64,000 nucleotides of DNA from Leifsonia sp. 466MF (GCF_900100265.1 NZ_LT629696.1:3534001-3598000); one strand, 5' to 3'; counted from the first letter of the stretch, positions 42,266-52,298 are shown. The notes: generated from the letters alone by a model not told the origin. Numbers and translations are program-made.

Positions 42266-43086
42266 CGGTCCGAGTCCACGCCCGCGTCGGGGCCTTCGTC
42301 GAGGGTGTCGAGCGCGCTCAGGTCGTCCGCATCGAGCTCGAAGTCGAACACCGACAGGTTCTCGGCCATGCGCTCTGGGTTGCGCGACTTCGGGATGGCG
42401 ACGAGCCCGTTCTGCACATGCCAGCGGAGCACGATCTGGCCGGGGGTCCGGCCGTGCTTCTCGGCGAGCCGGACGAGCACCGGCTCGGCGAGAAGGTCGC
42501 CCGTTCCGCCGATCGGGCTCCACGATTCGGTGACGATGCCGTGCTCACTGTCGTAGGCGCGCTGTTCGCGGCGCGGGATGGCGGGGCTGAGCTGGATCTG
42601 GTTGACCGCCGGCGTAACGCCCGTCTCGGCGATCAGGCGGTCGATGTGTGCCGGCTTGAAGTTCGAGACGCCGATGGCGCGCGCCTTGCCGGCGTCGCGC
42701 AGGCGGATGAAGGTCTGCCACGTGGAGACGTACTGGTCACGTTGCGGCAGCGGCCAGTGAATGAGCAGCAGGTCGACGTAGTCGAGCCCGAGACGTGCCA
42801 GGCTGTCGTCGAGGCCGGCCACGGCGCGGTCATCGCCCTGATAGGTGCCGTCCAGCTTGGTCGTGACGAACCAGTCCTCGCGAGCGAGGCCGCTCCGTGC
42901 GAGCCCCCGCCCGACGCCGACCTCGTTGGCGTACTTGACCGCCGTGTCGACGTGCCGGTAGCCGATCTCGGCGGCGGTGACGATCGCCTTTTCGACCTCG
43001 GCGTCGTCCAGCGGCCACGTGCCCAGACCGAGTTGTGGGATGCTGCCGCCACCGGCGAGAGGCAGGGAGGGGATCGAAGGGGTCAT
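42253..43086 (-). CDS. aldo/keto reductase (2,5-diketo-gluconate reductase type)
   Basis: A 277-aa reductase of the AKR5 type. IPQLGLGTWPLDDAEVEKAI near 16-35 opens the barrel, HVDTAVKYANEVGVG near 44 has catalytic Asp and Tyr, FVTTKLDG near 73 the Lys and LLLIHWPLPQRD near 107 the His; ARAIGVSNFKPAHIDRLI and IPKSRNPERMAENLSVFDFE bind NADPH. The ATG three codons after a GTG is chosen because TACTGT lies seven bases upstream of it. It precedes putA's stop on the same strand but no operon is evident. Confidence 0.9.
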   Translation of the reverse strand: MTPSIPSLPLAGGGSIPQLGLGTWPLDDAEVEKAIVTAAEIGYRHVDTAVKYANEVGVGRGLARSGLAREDWFVTTKLDGTYQGDDRAVAGLDDSLARLGLDYVDLLLIHWPLPQRDQYVSTWQTFIRLRDAGKARAIGVSNFKPAHIDRLIAETGVTPAVNQIQLSPAIPRREQRAYDSEHGIVTESWSPIGGTGDLLAEPVLVRLAEKHGRTPGQIVLRWHVQNGLVAIPKSRNPERMAENLSVFDFELDADDLSALDTLDEGPDAGVDSDRSGH

Positions 43087-43146
43087 GTCGGTCACAGTAC
43101 GCGTTACCTTCCACTCGGGGTGCGGTCGGGATGGGTCGGAATAGGC

Positions 43147-46100
43147 TCAGAGGATGTCGTCCGACAGGTGCGTCGGGTTGCCGAAGCGGTGGTTCGTGAT
43201 CGAGATGGCCTGCTCGTGGAGGAACGTGAGCACCTCGACCCTCCCGGACGGCGTGACCGGTCCGCTGTAGACCGCGACGTCGGGGCTGCCGCCCAGAGCC
43301 GTCGCGAGCGCGACCGGATCCCCACCGATGAGCCGGATGCGATGGGCCGGGACGCGGTGCGCCCGGATTCGGGACAGCCAGTGCGCGTCGGACTCGACCA
43401 CGACCTCGATCTCCCGCTCGCGCAGAAGCGCGTGCATCCCCCGCGGCAGCTTCACCGGAGTGCTGACCGAGAACGGCGAGCGTGCCACCGTCCCGGCCGC
43501 CATCACGCGGAGCAGTTCGGGCAGCGAGCTGCCCTCGGAGAGCCGGATGGCCACGGGCACCGGCCGGTACCGGAAGAGGTTGCGTTCGACGCCGAGCCCC
43601 GAGACGTCCTTCACCCGGTGGTATTCGGTCGCGACGGCGATGGCGTCACTCAGGGCGGACCGCCGGACGAGGTCGAACGACGGATAGTCCATCGACGACT
43701 GCCCGGACTCGATGAGGTCGGAGACCCGGGTCTCCAAACCCCGGAGGTGCAGGCTCGAGCTCGAGTGCCCGGCCTCGGGGATCCAGCTCCCGAGCCCGAG
43801 CAGATAGTTGGGTCCTCCGGCCTTGGTTCCGGCTCCGACGGAGGACCGCTTCCATCCACCGAACGGCTGTCGGCGCACGATGGCACCGGTGATTCCGCGG
43901 TTCACGTACAGGTTGCCTGCCTCGACAGTGTCGAGCCAGTGAACGAGCTCGTCCCGGTCGAGAGAGTGCAGCCCGGCGGTGAGCCCGTACTCGACGGCGT
44001 TCTGATAGCGGATCGCCTCGTCCAGGTCACGCGCCGTCATAATGCCCAGTACCGGCCCGAAGAACTCCGTCAGGTGGAAGTACGAGCCGGGCTGGACGCC
44101 GGTACGCACCCCGGGGGTCCAGAGCCGCCCGGTGTCGTCGAGGCGGCGCGGTTCGACGAGCCACTCCTCCTCGGCGCCCAGAGTCGTGAGCGCGTGGAGC
44201 AGCTTGCCCGACGCCGGCTCGATGAGCGGACCCATCTGGCTGACCGCATCCTGCGGGTAGCCGACCCGCAGGCTGACCACCGCATCCACGAGCTGGTTGC
44301 GGAAGCGTTCGGACTTGGCGACCGAGCCGACCAGGATGACGAGGCTCGCGGCGGAGCACTTCTGACCGGCATGGCCGAAGGCGCTCTTGACGATGTCGGA
44401 GACAGCGAGGTCGTAGTCGGCGCTCGGAGTCACGATGATGGCGTTCTTGCCGCTGGTCTCGGCGAGGAGCGGCAGATCCGGACGCCAGGACCGGAACAGC
44501 TTCGCCGTCTCGTACGAACCGGTGAGGATGACCCGGTCGACCCGGCGGTCGGCGATCAGCTGCTGGCCGAGCTCGTTCTCGGCGACGTCGACCAAGGCGA
44601 GCAGGTGCCGAGGGATGCCGGACTCCCAGAGCGCCTCCACCATCACTGCAGCGGACCGCCGGGCCTGGGGAGCCGGCTTGATGATCACACCGCTCCCAGC
44701 GGCGAGCGCGGCCAGCACCGACCCGGCGGGGATGGCGACGGGGAAGTTCCACGGCGGAGCCACAACGGTCAGGGCACTCGGGACGAACTGCGCGCCCTGT
44801 ACCGCGTCCAGCTCCCGGGCGCGGGTGGCGTAGTAGTGGGCGAAGTCGGCCGCTTCGCTGACCTCCGGGTCCGCTTCCGCGATGGTCTTGCCGGTCTCGG
44901 CCGCCATCACCTCGATCAGGCGATCTCGGTTGGCCTCGAGAGCATGCCCGGCGCGGTCGAGGATCGCTGCGCGGTCGTGGCCGGAACGCGCACCCCACTC
45001 CCGACCGGCCTCGGCGACCATTCCGAGGATGACGTCGAGACGTCCCGCGTCCCGGACGGCCGCACCGGCGATGGTCTCCGCGCCGAGAGACGAGGTGGCG
45101 GAGCGGGCGAGGATACGCTTGCCCCACGCGCGGTTCGTCGCGCGGGACGGGTCGGTGTCCGGCGCATTCCGGAAGTCGTCGGCCTCAGCCGACGGGACCA
45201 CCGCGGCGGCAGTGCCGGGCGCCGCAGCCTCGTCCGGCGGAGTCAGCTCGATGCCGCCCGACCCTCGGGTCAGTCCCAGCACCACGCTCGTGAGCCCCTG
45301 CTCTTCGGGCGTCGCGGGCACGGCAGGGGCGGGCGGGGCCGGAGGACGCGTGAAGGACGGCGCCGACGCTTCTTCCCACTCTCGCGCGCGATCCTGCTGC
45401 CGGTTCGGGACCGGCGCAGTACCGCGCGGCCCGGAGTCACTCTCGAACTCGGCGACGGACGCGAGGAAGCGCTGCTTCTCACGCTCGAACAGCTCCGGGT
45501 CGGAGCCGAGCTGGAACACGGCCGACATGAAGTTCTCGGTACTGGCGTTCTCTTCCAGACGGCGGATCAGGTACGAGATCGCCACGTCGAACTCTCGGGG
45601 GTCGACGACCGGGGTGTACAGCAGGAGCTCACCCACCGTGCGTTTGACCGCCTCCGCCTGGGCGGTCGCCATTCCGAGCAGCATCTCGAAGTCGATCCGG
45701 GCGGTGACTCCCCGCTTCTGTGCGAGCAGCCAGGCGTACGCGATGTCGAAGAGGTTGTGCCCCGCGATGCCGATCTTGACGGCATCCGTGTGTTCCGGAG
45801 TCAGAGCCCAGTCGAGCACCCGCTTGTAGTTCGCGTCGGTCGACTGCTTCGTGCCGTACGTGGCGAGCGGCCAACCGTGGATCGTTGCGTCCACGCGCTC
45901 CATCGCGAGGTTCGCTCCCTTGACGACCCGGATCTTGATCGGCGCTCCACCCTGCGCGCGCCGCTGGGTCGACCACTCGGTCAGCGTCTGCAGCGCGTCC
46001 AGAGCGTCCGGCAGGTACGCCTGCAGCACGATGCCCGCCTCGAGCCCGAGCAGCTGCGGCTTGCTGAGGATGCTGGTGAAGACCGCCATCGTCAGATCGA

Positions 46101-46833
46101 GGTCGCGGTACTCCTCCATATCGAGGTTGATGAACTTCGGGGTCGGCGACGCCGCGGCGAACTCGTACAGAGGGCTGAGCCGTTCCACCACGCGCTCGAC
46201 CGTCTCGTCGAACGCCCACATCGACAGCTGCGACGCGATCGAGGACACCTTGATGGAGACGTAGTCCACGTCGTCCCGGGCGAGGAGGGTCCGGGTCCCC
46301 TCAAGCCGCCGAAGCGCCTCCTTCTCGCCGAGCACCGCCTCCCCGAGCAGGTTCAGGTTGAGCCGTGCTCCATGACCGTCGGGGTCGTCGGGCGACCGGA
46401 GCCGCGCGATCGCCGGCCCCAGCTTCTCTGGTGTCGCATCGACCACGAGGTGCCCCACCATCCGCCGCAGCACGCGGCGGGCGATCGGGATCACCACCCA
46501 GGGAAGGACCGGACCGAACACGCCGCCCAGCCAGATCGCGAACCGCATGTACCACGGCAGGAAAGCGGGGATTCGCTTGGCCACCCGCTGCAGGTTGTAC
46601 CCGGCGACGAACAGGTCTTGCGGTCGAGCCACGCCGTCGACGAAGCCCACGGCGAAGTCGAGACCGTGCGGGTCGCTGAGCACCCCCGCGAGTCTCTCGG
46701 CGGCGGGATCCTGGCGGGGCGCGGAGCCGTCGTCCCCACGCGCGCTCTCGGCGAGCCAGCGCTGCACCAGCTCGACCGCCTCGTGAGCGATCGTCGCCGG
46801 GCGCGCCTCGGCGCCATCCGTTGTGTCGACCAT
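43147..46833 (-). CDS. putA: bifunctional proline dehydrogenase / L-glutamate gamma-semialdehyde dehydrogenase
   Basis: A 1228-aa fusion that converts proline to glutamate in two steps. The FAD-dependent proline dehydrogenase barrel covers about 110-430 (RLNLNLLGEAVLGEKEALRR, SIKVSSIASQLSMWAFDETV, GIAGHNLFDIAYAWLLAQKR). A Pro/Ala-rich linker (about 460-550) leads to the NAD-dependent aldehyde dehydrogenase with LLAETSGKNAIIV near 790 (base Glu) and GHAGQKCSAASL near 825 (nucleophile Cys). About 150 residues follow the dehydrogenase. The start is supported by TAGTGT seven bases upstream of ATG 46833. Divergent from a CrtI-like oxidoreductase. A long antisense frame runs through it but is a codon-bias artefact. 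Confidence 0.94.
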   Translation of the reverse strand: MVDTTDGAEARPATIAHEAVELVQRWLAESARGDDGSAPRQDPAAERLAGVLSDPHGLDFAVGFVDGVARPQDLFVAGYNLQRVAKRIPAFLPWYMRFAIWLGGVFGPVLPWVVIPIARRVLRRMVGHLVVDATPEKLGPAIARLRSPDDPDGHGARLNLNLLGEAVLGEKEALRRLEGTRTLLARDDVDYVSIKVSSIASQLSMWAFDETVERVVERLSPLYEFAAASPTPKFINLDMEEYRDLDLTMAVFTSILSKPQLLGLEAGIVLQAYLPDALDALQTLTEWSTQRRAQGGAPIKIRVVKGANLAMERVDATIHGWPLATYGTKQSTDANYKRVLDWALTPEHTDAVKIGIAGHNLFDIAYAWLLAQKRGVTARIDFEMLLGMATAQAEAVKRTVGELLLYTPVVDPREFDVAISYLIRRLEENASTENFMSAVFQLGSDPELFEREKQRFLASVAEFESDSGPRGTAPVPNRQQDRAREWEEASAPSFTRPPAPPAPAVPATPEEQGLTSVVLGLTRGSGGIELTPPDEAAAPGTAAAVVPSAEADDFRNAPDTDPSRATNRAWGKRILARSATSSLGAETIAGAAVRDAGRLDVILGMVAEAGREWGARSGHDRAAILDRAGHALEANRDRLIEVMAAETGKTIAEADPEVSEAADFAHYYATRARELDAVQGAQFVPSALTVVAPPWNFPVAIPAGSVLAALAAGSGVIIKPAPQARRSAAVMVEALWESGIPRHLLALVDVAENELGQQLIADRRVDRVILTGSYETAKLFRSWRPDLPLLAETSGKNAIIVTPSADYDLAVSDIVKSAFGHAGQKCSAASLVILVGSVAKSERFRNQLVDAVVSLRVGYPQDAVSQMGPLIEPASGKLLHALTTLGAEEEWLVEPRRLDDTGRLWTPGVRTGVQPGSYFHLTEFFGPVLGIMTARDLDEAIRYQNAVEYGLTAGLHSLDRDELVHWLDTVEAGNLYVNRGITGAIVRRQPFGGWKRSSVGAGTKAGGPNYLLGLGSWIPEAGHSSSSLHLRGLETRVSDLIESGQSSMDYPSFDLVRRSALSDAIAVATEYHRVKDVSGLGVERNLFRYRPVPVAIRLSEGSSLPELLRVMAAGTVARSPFSVSTPVKLPRGMHALLREREIEVVVESDAHWLSRIRAHRVPAHRIRLIGGDPVALATALGGSPDVAVYSGPVTPSGRVEVLTFLHEQAISITNHRFGNPTHLSDDIL

Positions 46834-46927
46834 GATGACGACACTATTACCCGGCGCTGGGCGGCCCCGGAAGCGACCTGAAGATGTAGAGAACTGACGG
46901 TTATCCACCGCGGCTAGAGTCGATTCC

Positions 46928-48517
46928 ATGACCGACCGCTCCCTCTCGTCCACCGCCGCGACGCACGACATCGTGATCGTCGGAGGCGGGCACAACGGCC
47001 TCACTGCCGCGGCGTACCTCGCGCGCGCCGGCAAGTCCGTCATCCTGCTCGAGCGACTGGACGAGGTGGGCGGCGCCGCGGTCAGCGCGCAGGCGTTCGC
47101 GGGCGTCGAAGCGCGCCTCTCGCGCTACTCCTATCTGGTCAGCCTGCTGCCGCAGCGCATCATCGACGACCTCGGCCTCCACATCCGCCTGGCCCGCCGC
47201 CGCTACTCGTCGTACACGCCGGTTCCCGGCGACCCCGACGGCGCGGGACTGCTGATCGACAACACGGACGCGACGGCGACCGCGGCATCCTTCGCCCGGA
47301 TCGGCGCGGCCGACGACGCGGACACCTTCGACGGCGTCTACGAGAGCACCGGCGAGCTGGCCCGCGCACTCTGGCCGACCGTGACAGAGCCCCTCCTGAC
47401 GCGAACGGAGGCGCGGGCGCTGGTCGGCGACGACGAGCTGTGGCAGGCCATGATCGAGCGTCCGATCGGCGAGTTCATCGAGTCGCGCCTCCAGAGCGAT
47501 CTGGTCCGCGGGGTCGTCGCGACGGACGCCCTCATCGGCACCTTCGCCAGCCTCGGTGATCCGGGACTCGCGCAGAACCGGTGCTTCCTCTATCACGTCA
47601 TCGGCCAGGGGACGGGCGAGTGGGATGTCCCGGTCGGCGGGATGGGCGCCGTCACCGGCGAGCTGGCCCGTGTCGCGCGTGAGGCCGGCGCCCGCATCGT
47701 GACCGGCGCAGAGGTGACGAGGATCGACCCGGACGGGACCGTCGAGTACCGGCGCAACGGCCACGAACGACGGGTGGTCGGGCGCCACGTGCTCGCCAAC
47801 GTCGCCCCCGGCGTCCTCGACCGGCTGCTGGGCGAGACCGCAGAGCCGGCCGCTCCGAAGGCCGAGGGCGCCCAGGTGAAGGTCAACCTGCTCCTGAAGC
47901 GCCTCCCGCGACTGCGCGACGAGGCGATCGACCCGAAGGCGGCGTTCGGCGGGACCTTCCACATCAACGAGACCTACACACAGCTCGAGGAGGCCTACTC
48001 GGGCATGACCCGCGGAGTGATGCCCGACCTCCTCCCCTGCGAGATCTACTGCCACACCCTGGCCGACCCGAGCATCCTCGACCCGGAGCTCGCCGAGACC
48101 GGCGCCCAGACCATCACGGTGTTCGGGCTGCACACGCCCGACCGTTGGCTCACGGACGAGAACAACGACGCCACCCGTCAGCGGCTTCAGGATGCGGTGC
48201 TCGCCTCCCTCAACTCGGTCCTGGCCGAGCCGATCGAAGACCTCCTGCTGACCGACGCGGACGGCAACCTGTGCGTCGAGACGAAGACCACACGAGACCT
48301 CGAGCAGGCGCTCAACATGCCGGGCGGCAACATCTTCCACGGGCCCCTCTCCTGGCCGTTCGCCGAGGACGACGACGCCCTCGACACCCCGGCCGAGCGC
48401 TGGGGCGTCTCGACACGGCATCCGCGCATCCTGATGTGCGGGTCCGGCGCGCGGCGCGGTGGCGCGGTCAGCGGACTCGGCGGACACAACGCGGCGATGG
48501 CCGTGCTCGAAGGCTGA
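46928..48517 (+). CDS. phytoene desaturase/PYROXD2-like FAD oxidoreductase
   Basis: A 529-aa NAD(P)/FAD-dependent oxidoreductase with the N-terminal dinucleotide fold VIVGGGHNGLTAAAYLARAG and the flavin-binding end RHPRILMCGSGARRGGAVSG near 495-514. This is the CrtI/PYROXD2 superfamily, but no carotenoid genes are nearby and the length and pattern fit the uncharacterised amine-oxidase-like branch rather than a true phytoene desaturase. TAGAGT lies seven bases before the ATG (leaderless). Divergent from putA over 94 bases. Confidence 0.82.
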   Translation: MTDRSLSSTAATHDIVIVGGGHNGLTAAAYLARAGKSVILLERLDEVGGAAVSAQAFAGVEARLSRYSYLVSLLPQRIIDDLGLHIRLARRRYSSYTPVPGDPDGAGLLIDNTDATATAASFARIGAADDADTFDGVYESTGELARALWPTVTEPLLTRTEARALVGDDELWQAMIERPIGEFIESRLQSDLVRGVVATDALIGTFASLGDPGLAQNRCFLYHVIGQGTGEWDVPVGGMGAVTGELARVAREAGARIVTGAEVTRIDPDGTVEYRRNGHERRVVGRHVLANVAPGVLDRLLGETAEPAAPKAEGAQVKVNLLLKRLPRLRDEAIDPKAAFGGTFHINETYTQLEEAYSGMTRGVMPDLLPCEIYCHTLADPSILDPELAETGAQTITVFGLHTPDRWLTDENNDATRQRLQDAVLASLNSVLAEPIEDLLLTDADGNLCVETKTTRDLEQALNMPGGNIFHGPLSWPFAEDDDALDTPAERWGVSTRHPRILMCGSGARRGGAVSGLGGHNAAMAVLEG

Positions 48518-48602
48518 GAGCACTCGCAAGCCGCCCTCTGCCGATTCCGGGCGAGCGTGACTAGTGTGTGGATCACCAGAGGCTGAGCCGACGGAGGTCA
48601 TC

Positions 48603-49154
48603 ATGATGCCGCAGCCGACAGGAAGACTGGTCCGCAAGGACGACGGGGTCTACCTCGTCCTCGACCGGATGTTCAAAGCGCCCATCGAGGAGGTGTGGAC
48701 CTTCTTCAGCCGCTCGCCACGGCTCGCGGAATGGCTGGGCGAATACAAAGGCACCGGGTCGACCGGGGCGGTCAAGTTCCGTCTGACCGCCGACGGCGAC
48801 GACGCCGAGTGGCAGGACGTGTCCGTGATGGAGTGCTCGGCGCCGCACCGGCTCCACGCGGACGTCGGAGGAGCGGGCGCATCCCACCGGATGTTCGTGC
48901 ATCTTCGCGAGGCGAGCGGCCACACCACGGTCACTCTCGGCCGACGGTTGCGGTCGCTCGTGGAGGAGGCGGACTCCGGACCCCGCTGGGACTACTACCT
49001 CGACCGTCTGGTGGCCGCGCACGATCACAAGCCGCTTCCCGAGTGGAGCAGCTACAGCCCCGCCATGACCGATCACTACCGGACGCTGTGCCGCGAACTC
49101 GACCGCGACCTGCGGTCGGAGCACACCGCCGCGCGGGCGGGAACGAACGGCTGA
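48603..49154 (+). CDS. SRPBCC-domain protein
   Basis: A 183-aa START-like protein: YLVLDRMFKAPIEEVWTFFS near 17-36 and a C-terminal helix region near 130-175 (WDYYLDRLVAAHDHKPLPEW). Similar proteins in Actinobacteria accompany ArsR regulators, but none is here. Start at the first of two ATG codons, with GGAGG five bases upstream. 86 bases after the CrtI-like gene, possibly co-transcribed. Converges on the AlkA-type gene with an 11-base gap. Confidence 0.8.
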   Translation: MMPQPTGRLVRKDDGVYLVLDRMFKAPIEEVWTFFSRSPRLAEWLGEYKGTGSTGAVKFRLTADGDDAEWQDVSVMECSAPHRLHADVGGAGASHRMFVHLREASGHTTVTLGRRLRSLVEEADSGPRWDYYLDRLVAAHDHKPLPEWSSYSPAMTDHYRTLCRELDRDLRSEHTAARAGTNG

Positions 49155-49165
49155 CCTCAGCTGGC

Positions 49166-50149
49166 TCAGTGCCAGCGGTGCTCCTGCAGCGTCACGCGCG
49201 GGCCGCGCCGCTGGAAGCGGAAGCCGCTCGCGAAGATCAGGCGCACGACGCGCTGCCGATGACCGGCCCAGGGCTCGAGCAGTTCGAGCATCCCGTCGTC
49301 GTCGACCCGTCGGCCGATGAGCGCTTCACCGACCTGGTGCGCGAGGTGGTAGTCGCCGACGCTGACCAGATCGGGGTGGCCGTGAGAGCGCTGAAGCGTC
49401 TCCGCCGCCGTCCACAGGCCGACGCCGGGGATGGTCTGCAGCACCGTCTCCGCCTCGACAAGGGTCGACGCCCTGTCGGTCGCACGTTCGAGGGACGGCG
49501 CCACTGCGAGCACCGCCTGCACTGCTCGCGCCCGGCGAGGATCGACACCTGCGCGGTGCCACTCCCACGACGGGATGCCGCGCCACTGCTCGAGTGTCGG
49601 CGTTACGCGCATCCCCTCCGGAGCGGGGCCGGGCGCAGGCTCGCCGTACCAGCGGAGGAGCCGTGACCACGAACGGTAGGCCTCGATGCTGGTCACGCGC
49701 TGCTCGATGATGGCGGGGATGAGCGCCTCCAGCATCCGGCCGGTCCGCGCCAGCCGCAGACCCGGATTGCGGTGCAGGCTGTCGCGGAGCAGGGGATGAC
49801 GCGCGACGTCGAGCCCCGACCAGTCGTCGTCCCGGCCGAGCAGGCTCGGAACGGCATCGATCGCCCATTCCGCTCCCGGCCCCCACGCGGAGGCCGAGAC
49901 GCCGCCGCCGGACGCCCGATGGATGCGCAGAGTCGCCGCGCCCATCGGCGTACGCCAGGTGCGCCACATCCCCCGCAGGTCCCACGTCGTGGTGGGGTCG
50001 TACGGACCACGACCGAGCGGCGCGAGCGTCCCCGAGAGATCGAGCGTCCCGGTCGGCCGGTACACCGTCTCGGCGTCCGGCGCCGATGCCGCGGCGCGCG
50101 CCGTCGCACCCGCCGCTGACGCGGGGGCGGAGGGCAGGACGGCGGACAT
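49166..50149 (-). CDS. HhH-GPD DNA glycosylase (AlkA/3-methyladenine type)
   Basis: A 327-aa DNA base-excision glycosylase. After an Ala-rich N-terminus of 30 residues comes a beta-rich AlkA_N-like region, then the HhH-GPD domain (about 150-300) with LQTIPGVGLWTAAETLQRSH near 239-258 and SVGDYHLAHQVGEALIG near 266, where the Asp in GDY is the catalytic one. It removes alkylated purines from DNA in the cytoplasm; AlkA-type substrate range is inferred. TAGCAT lies six bases before the ATG. Divergent from a flavin oxidoreductase gene. Confidence 0.87.
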   Translation of the reverse strand: MSAVLPSAPASAAGATARAAASAPDAETVYRPTGTLDLSGTLAPLGRGPYDPTTTWDLRGMWRTWRTPMGAATLRIHRASGGGVSASAWGPGAEWAIDAVPSLLGRDDDWSGLDVARHPLLRDSLHRNPGLRLARTGRMLEALIPAIIEQRVTSIEAYRSWSRLLRWYGEPAPGPAPEGMRVTPTLEQWRGIPSWEWHRAGVDPRRARAVQAVLAVAPSLERATDRASTLVEAETVLQTIPGVGLWTAAETLQRSHGHPDLVSVGDYHLAHQVGEALIGRRVDDDGMLELLEPWAGHRQRVVRLIFASGFRFQRRGPRVTLQEHRWH

Positions 50150-50235
50150 GCTCGAATGCTACGTCACGCACCTGACACCGACTCGTCACGAAGATGGGGT
50201 TCCCTCATGTCGGTGGCCTCCCCTACATTTCCCCC

Positions 50236-51606
50236 ATGGGAATCGAACTCGACACGAACGCTGTCGCGCGCCTGCGCGACGCCATCACCGGCATCGTCTA
50301 CGTCCGAGGTGACGAGGGCCTCGCGGCGGAGGTCGCCTGCTTCAACCCGGCGATCCGCCACGATCCGTACATCGTGGTCGCTGTCGAATCCGAGGACGAC
50401 GTCGCGGAGGCTGTGCGCTTCGCCCGCGAAGCCGGAGTCCCGGTGCGCGTCCAGGCGACCGGCCACGGCGCGGAGACACCGATCGTCGGGGGCATGATCG
50501 TCTCGACGCGCGGTCTGGACGGGCTCTCCATCGACCCCGCGTCCCGGCTGGCCCGCATCGGCGCAGGCCTGCGCTGGGCACCGGTCATCGTCGCCGCGGC
50601 CGAGCACGGACTGGCTCCGGTCACCGGCTCGTCGACCAGCGTCGGTGCGGTCGGCTACACCCTGGGCGGCGGGGTCGGACCGCTCGCCCGCCGCTACGGC
50701 TTCACCAGCGACTGGGTGCGCGGGTTCCGTGTCGTCACCGCGGACGGCGAGCTGGTCACCGCCGACCGCGAGACGAATCCAGACCTCTTCTGGGCGCTCC
50801 GTGGTGGCAAGGGCGGGCTGGCCATCGTCACCGAGATGACCCTCGAGCTGGTGGAGCTGCGCTCGCTCTACGGCGGCAGCGTGTTCTTCGAAGGCGGGGC
50901 CATCGAGCCGGCGTTGCGCGCCTGGGTCGACTGGTCCGTGGAGCTGCCGGACGAGGCGACCACCTCGGTGGTGCTCCTCAACGTGCCGGACGTGGACGGA
51001 CCGCCTCCCTTCCTGCGCGGCCGCACGCTCCTCAGCGTCCGTTTCGCCTACCCGGGTGATCCGGCCGAGGGCGAGCGGCTCTTCGCTCCCATCCGGGCGG
51101 CGGCCCCGGTCTCCCTCGACTTCGTGGCCGAGATGCCGACCACCGCTGTGGCGAGCATCCACAGCGATCCCGAGGAGGGCGGTCCGACCTGGATCCGTGG
51201 ACTCATGCTCGACTCCTTCGACCAGGACTCGGCCGACGTGATCCTCGAACTCGCTGGGCCCGGGTCCGGATCGCCCTTCGTCGCGACCGAGATCCGCCAG
51301 CTGGGCGGAGCGACCGCACGCGACACGGAGGACGGCAGCTCGGTCGGCGGCCGGGACAGCGGCTACACGCTCAGCCTGATCGCGGGCGATCCGTCGAGTT
51401 TCGCCGACGCCGCACCCGCCCGTGCCCAGGCGATCGCCGAGGCGTTGCAGGACACGGTCTCCGCGATCACCAACGTCAACTTCGCCGGTGACCTTTCAGA
51501 CCGTGCTGCGTTCGAGAGGGTGTGGCCGCCGGTGATCTCGGAACGGCTCGAGGTCGTCCGTCGTCAGTGGGATCCGGACCGCGTCTTCGCGTTCGGGCCG
51601 GCCTGA
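50236..51606 (+). CDS. FAD-linked oxidoreductase (PCMH/6-hydroxynicotine oxidase-like)
   Basis: A 456-aa flavoprotein of the PCMH/berberine-bridge superfamily. VQATGHGAETPIVGGMIVST near 76-95 contains the His that usually bonds FAD covalently; no second Cys attachment is present at the typical site. GSSTSVGAVGYTLGGGVGPL near 135-154, WVRGFRVVTADGELVTAD and NPDLFWALRGGKGGLAIVTE are standard for the family. It ends at the usual BBE-like C-terminus (ERLEVVRRQWDPDRVFAF). Likely oxidises an alcohol, sugar or nitrogen heterocycle; the substrate is unknown. TACATT lies exactly six bases before the ATG. Confidence 0.9.
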   Translation: MGIELDTNAVARLRDAITGIVYVRGDEGLAAEVACFNPAIRHDPYIVVAVESEDDVAEAVRFAREAGVPVRVQATGHGAETPIVGGMIVSTRGLDGLSIDPASRLARIGAGLRWAPVIVAAAEHGLAPVTGSSTSVGAVGYTLGGGVGPLARRYGFTSDWVRGFRVVTADGELVTADRETNPDLFWALRGGKGGLAIVTEMTLELVELRSLYGGSVFFEGGAIEPALRAWVDWSVELPDEATTSVVLLNVPDVDGPPPFLRGRTLLSVRFAYPGDPAEGERLFAPIRAAAPVSLDFVAEMPTTAVASIHSDPEEGGPTWIRGLMLDSFDQDSADVILELAGPGSGSPFVATEIRQLGGATARDTEDGSSVGGRDSGYTLSLIAGDPSSFADAAPARAQAIAEALQDTVSAITNVNFAGDLSDRAAFERVWPPVISERLEVVRRQWDPDRVFAFGPA

Positions 51607-51628
51607 CCGGCGGCCCGGTCCGCGGGCG

Positions 51629-52180
51629 TCACTCGCTCCAGATGCTCGGCGCCTCGACGCGCGTCGACGGGAGGGCCGCATCCGCTCCCCAGGCACGCAG
51701 CCACTCGGGGACGGTGACATCGGTCGGCGACGGGCCGACGGCCTCCAGCAGTTCGTCGATCGTGACGATGCCGCCGCCGCGCTTGAGGAAGCGCCCGCGG
51801 ATGAACGCCTGCGTGTAGATCTCGCCGTCGACGGTGAACCTCTGCTCGACGTAGACGGCCTTCTCGTCGAAGCCGAGGATGCGCGACTCGACGACGAACG
51901 GCTGCCACAGCTCCAGCGACTTGCGGAAGGAGATGGTCTCCGACGCGACGACCGGGTACCAGCCGCGCTTCTTGAAGATGGCCCAGACGCCGTTGCGCAT
52001 CAACAGGTCGAAGCGGCCGATGTCGGCGATGGACAGGTACACGCCGTTGTTCATGTGCTTCAGGATGTCGAGGTCCGTCGGCAGGACGCGGAACTTCGTG
52101 CGCGCCACATCCCAGTGGCCGAGCCGCGCTCCGAATCGGGAGATGATCGCGTGAAGCATCGTCCGAAAGATCATGTGCAC
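51629..52180 (-). CDS. acyl-CoA thioesterase-like protein (4HBT fold)
   Basis: A 183-aa hotdog-fold protein: TKFRVLPTDLDILKHMNNGV near 27-46 is the hallmark of the 4HBT group and includes the conserved Asp-x-x-x-His-Met-Asn-Asn catalytic stretch. ERILGFDEKAVYVEQRF and AFIRGRFLKRGGGIVTIDEL complete the fold. The GTG at 52180 is chosen because TAACAT is seven bases upstream and relatives start with MHMIFRT; a longer frame from a TTG is rejected. Substrate unknown. Confidence 0.82.
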   Translation of the reverse strand: MHMIFRTMLHAIISRFGARLGHWDVARTKFRVLPTDLDILKHMNNGVYLSIADIGRFDLLMRNGVWAIFKKRGWYPVVASETISFRKSLELWQPFVVESRILGFDEKAVYVEQRFTVDGEIYTQAFIRGRFLKRGGGIVTIDELLEAVGPSPTDVTVPEWLRAWGADAALPSTRVEAPSIWSE

Positions 52181-52298
52181 GGCGATCATGTTAGTGATCC
52201 GCCACCGCAACGGCGCATTCGTTGTGCGATGTCTCCAAGCACCGGTCGGCCGGGGTGGATGCGGCTTGTGCGCTCCGCATCACATCGACGGGATGAGA

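Noticed and set aside
42256-46881. A 1541-codon open frame on the plus strand antisense to putA
   Set aside because: In DNA this GC-rich, the opposite frame aligned with codon third positions stays open by chance; the translation is Arg/Asp/Val/Gly noise without domains, while the minus-strand frame is an unmistakable PutA.
46928-48517. Carotenoid biosynthesis gene crtI
   Set aside because: The fold matches, but there are no crtB/crtE/crtY neighbours and the sequence fits the uncharacterised PYROXD2-like branch better.
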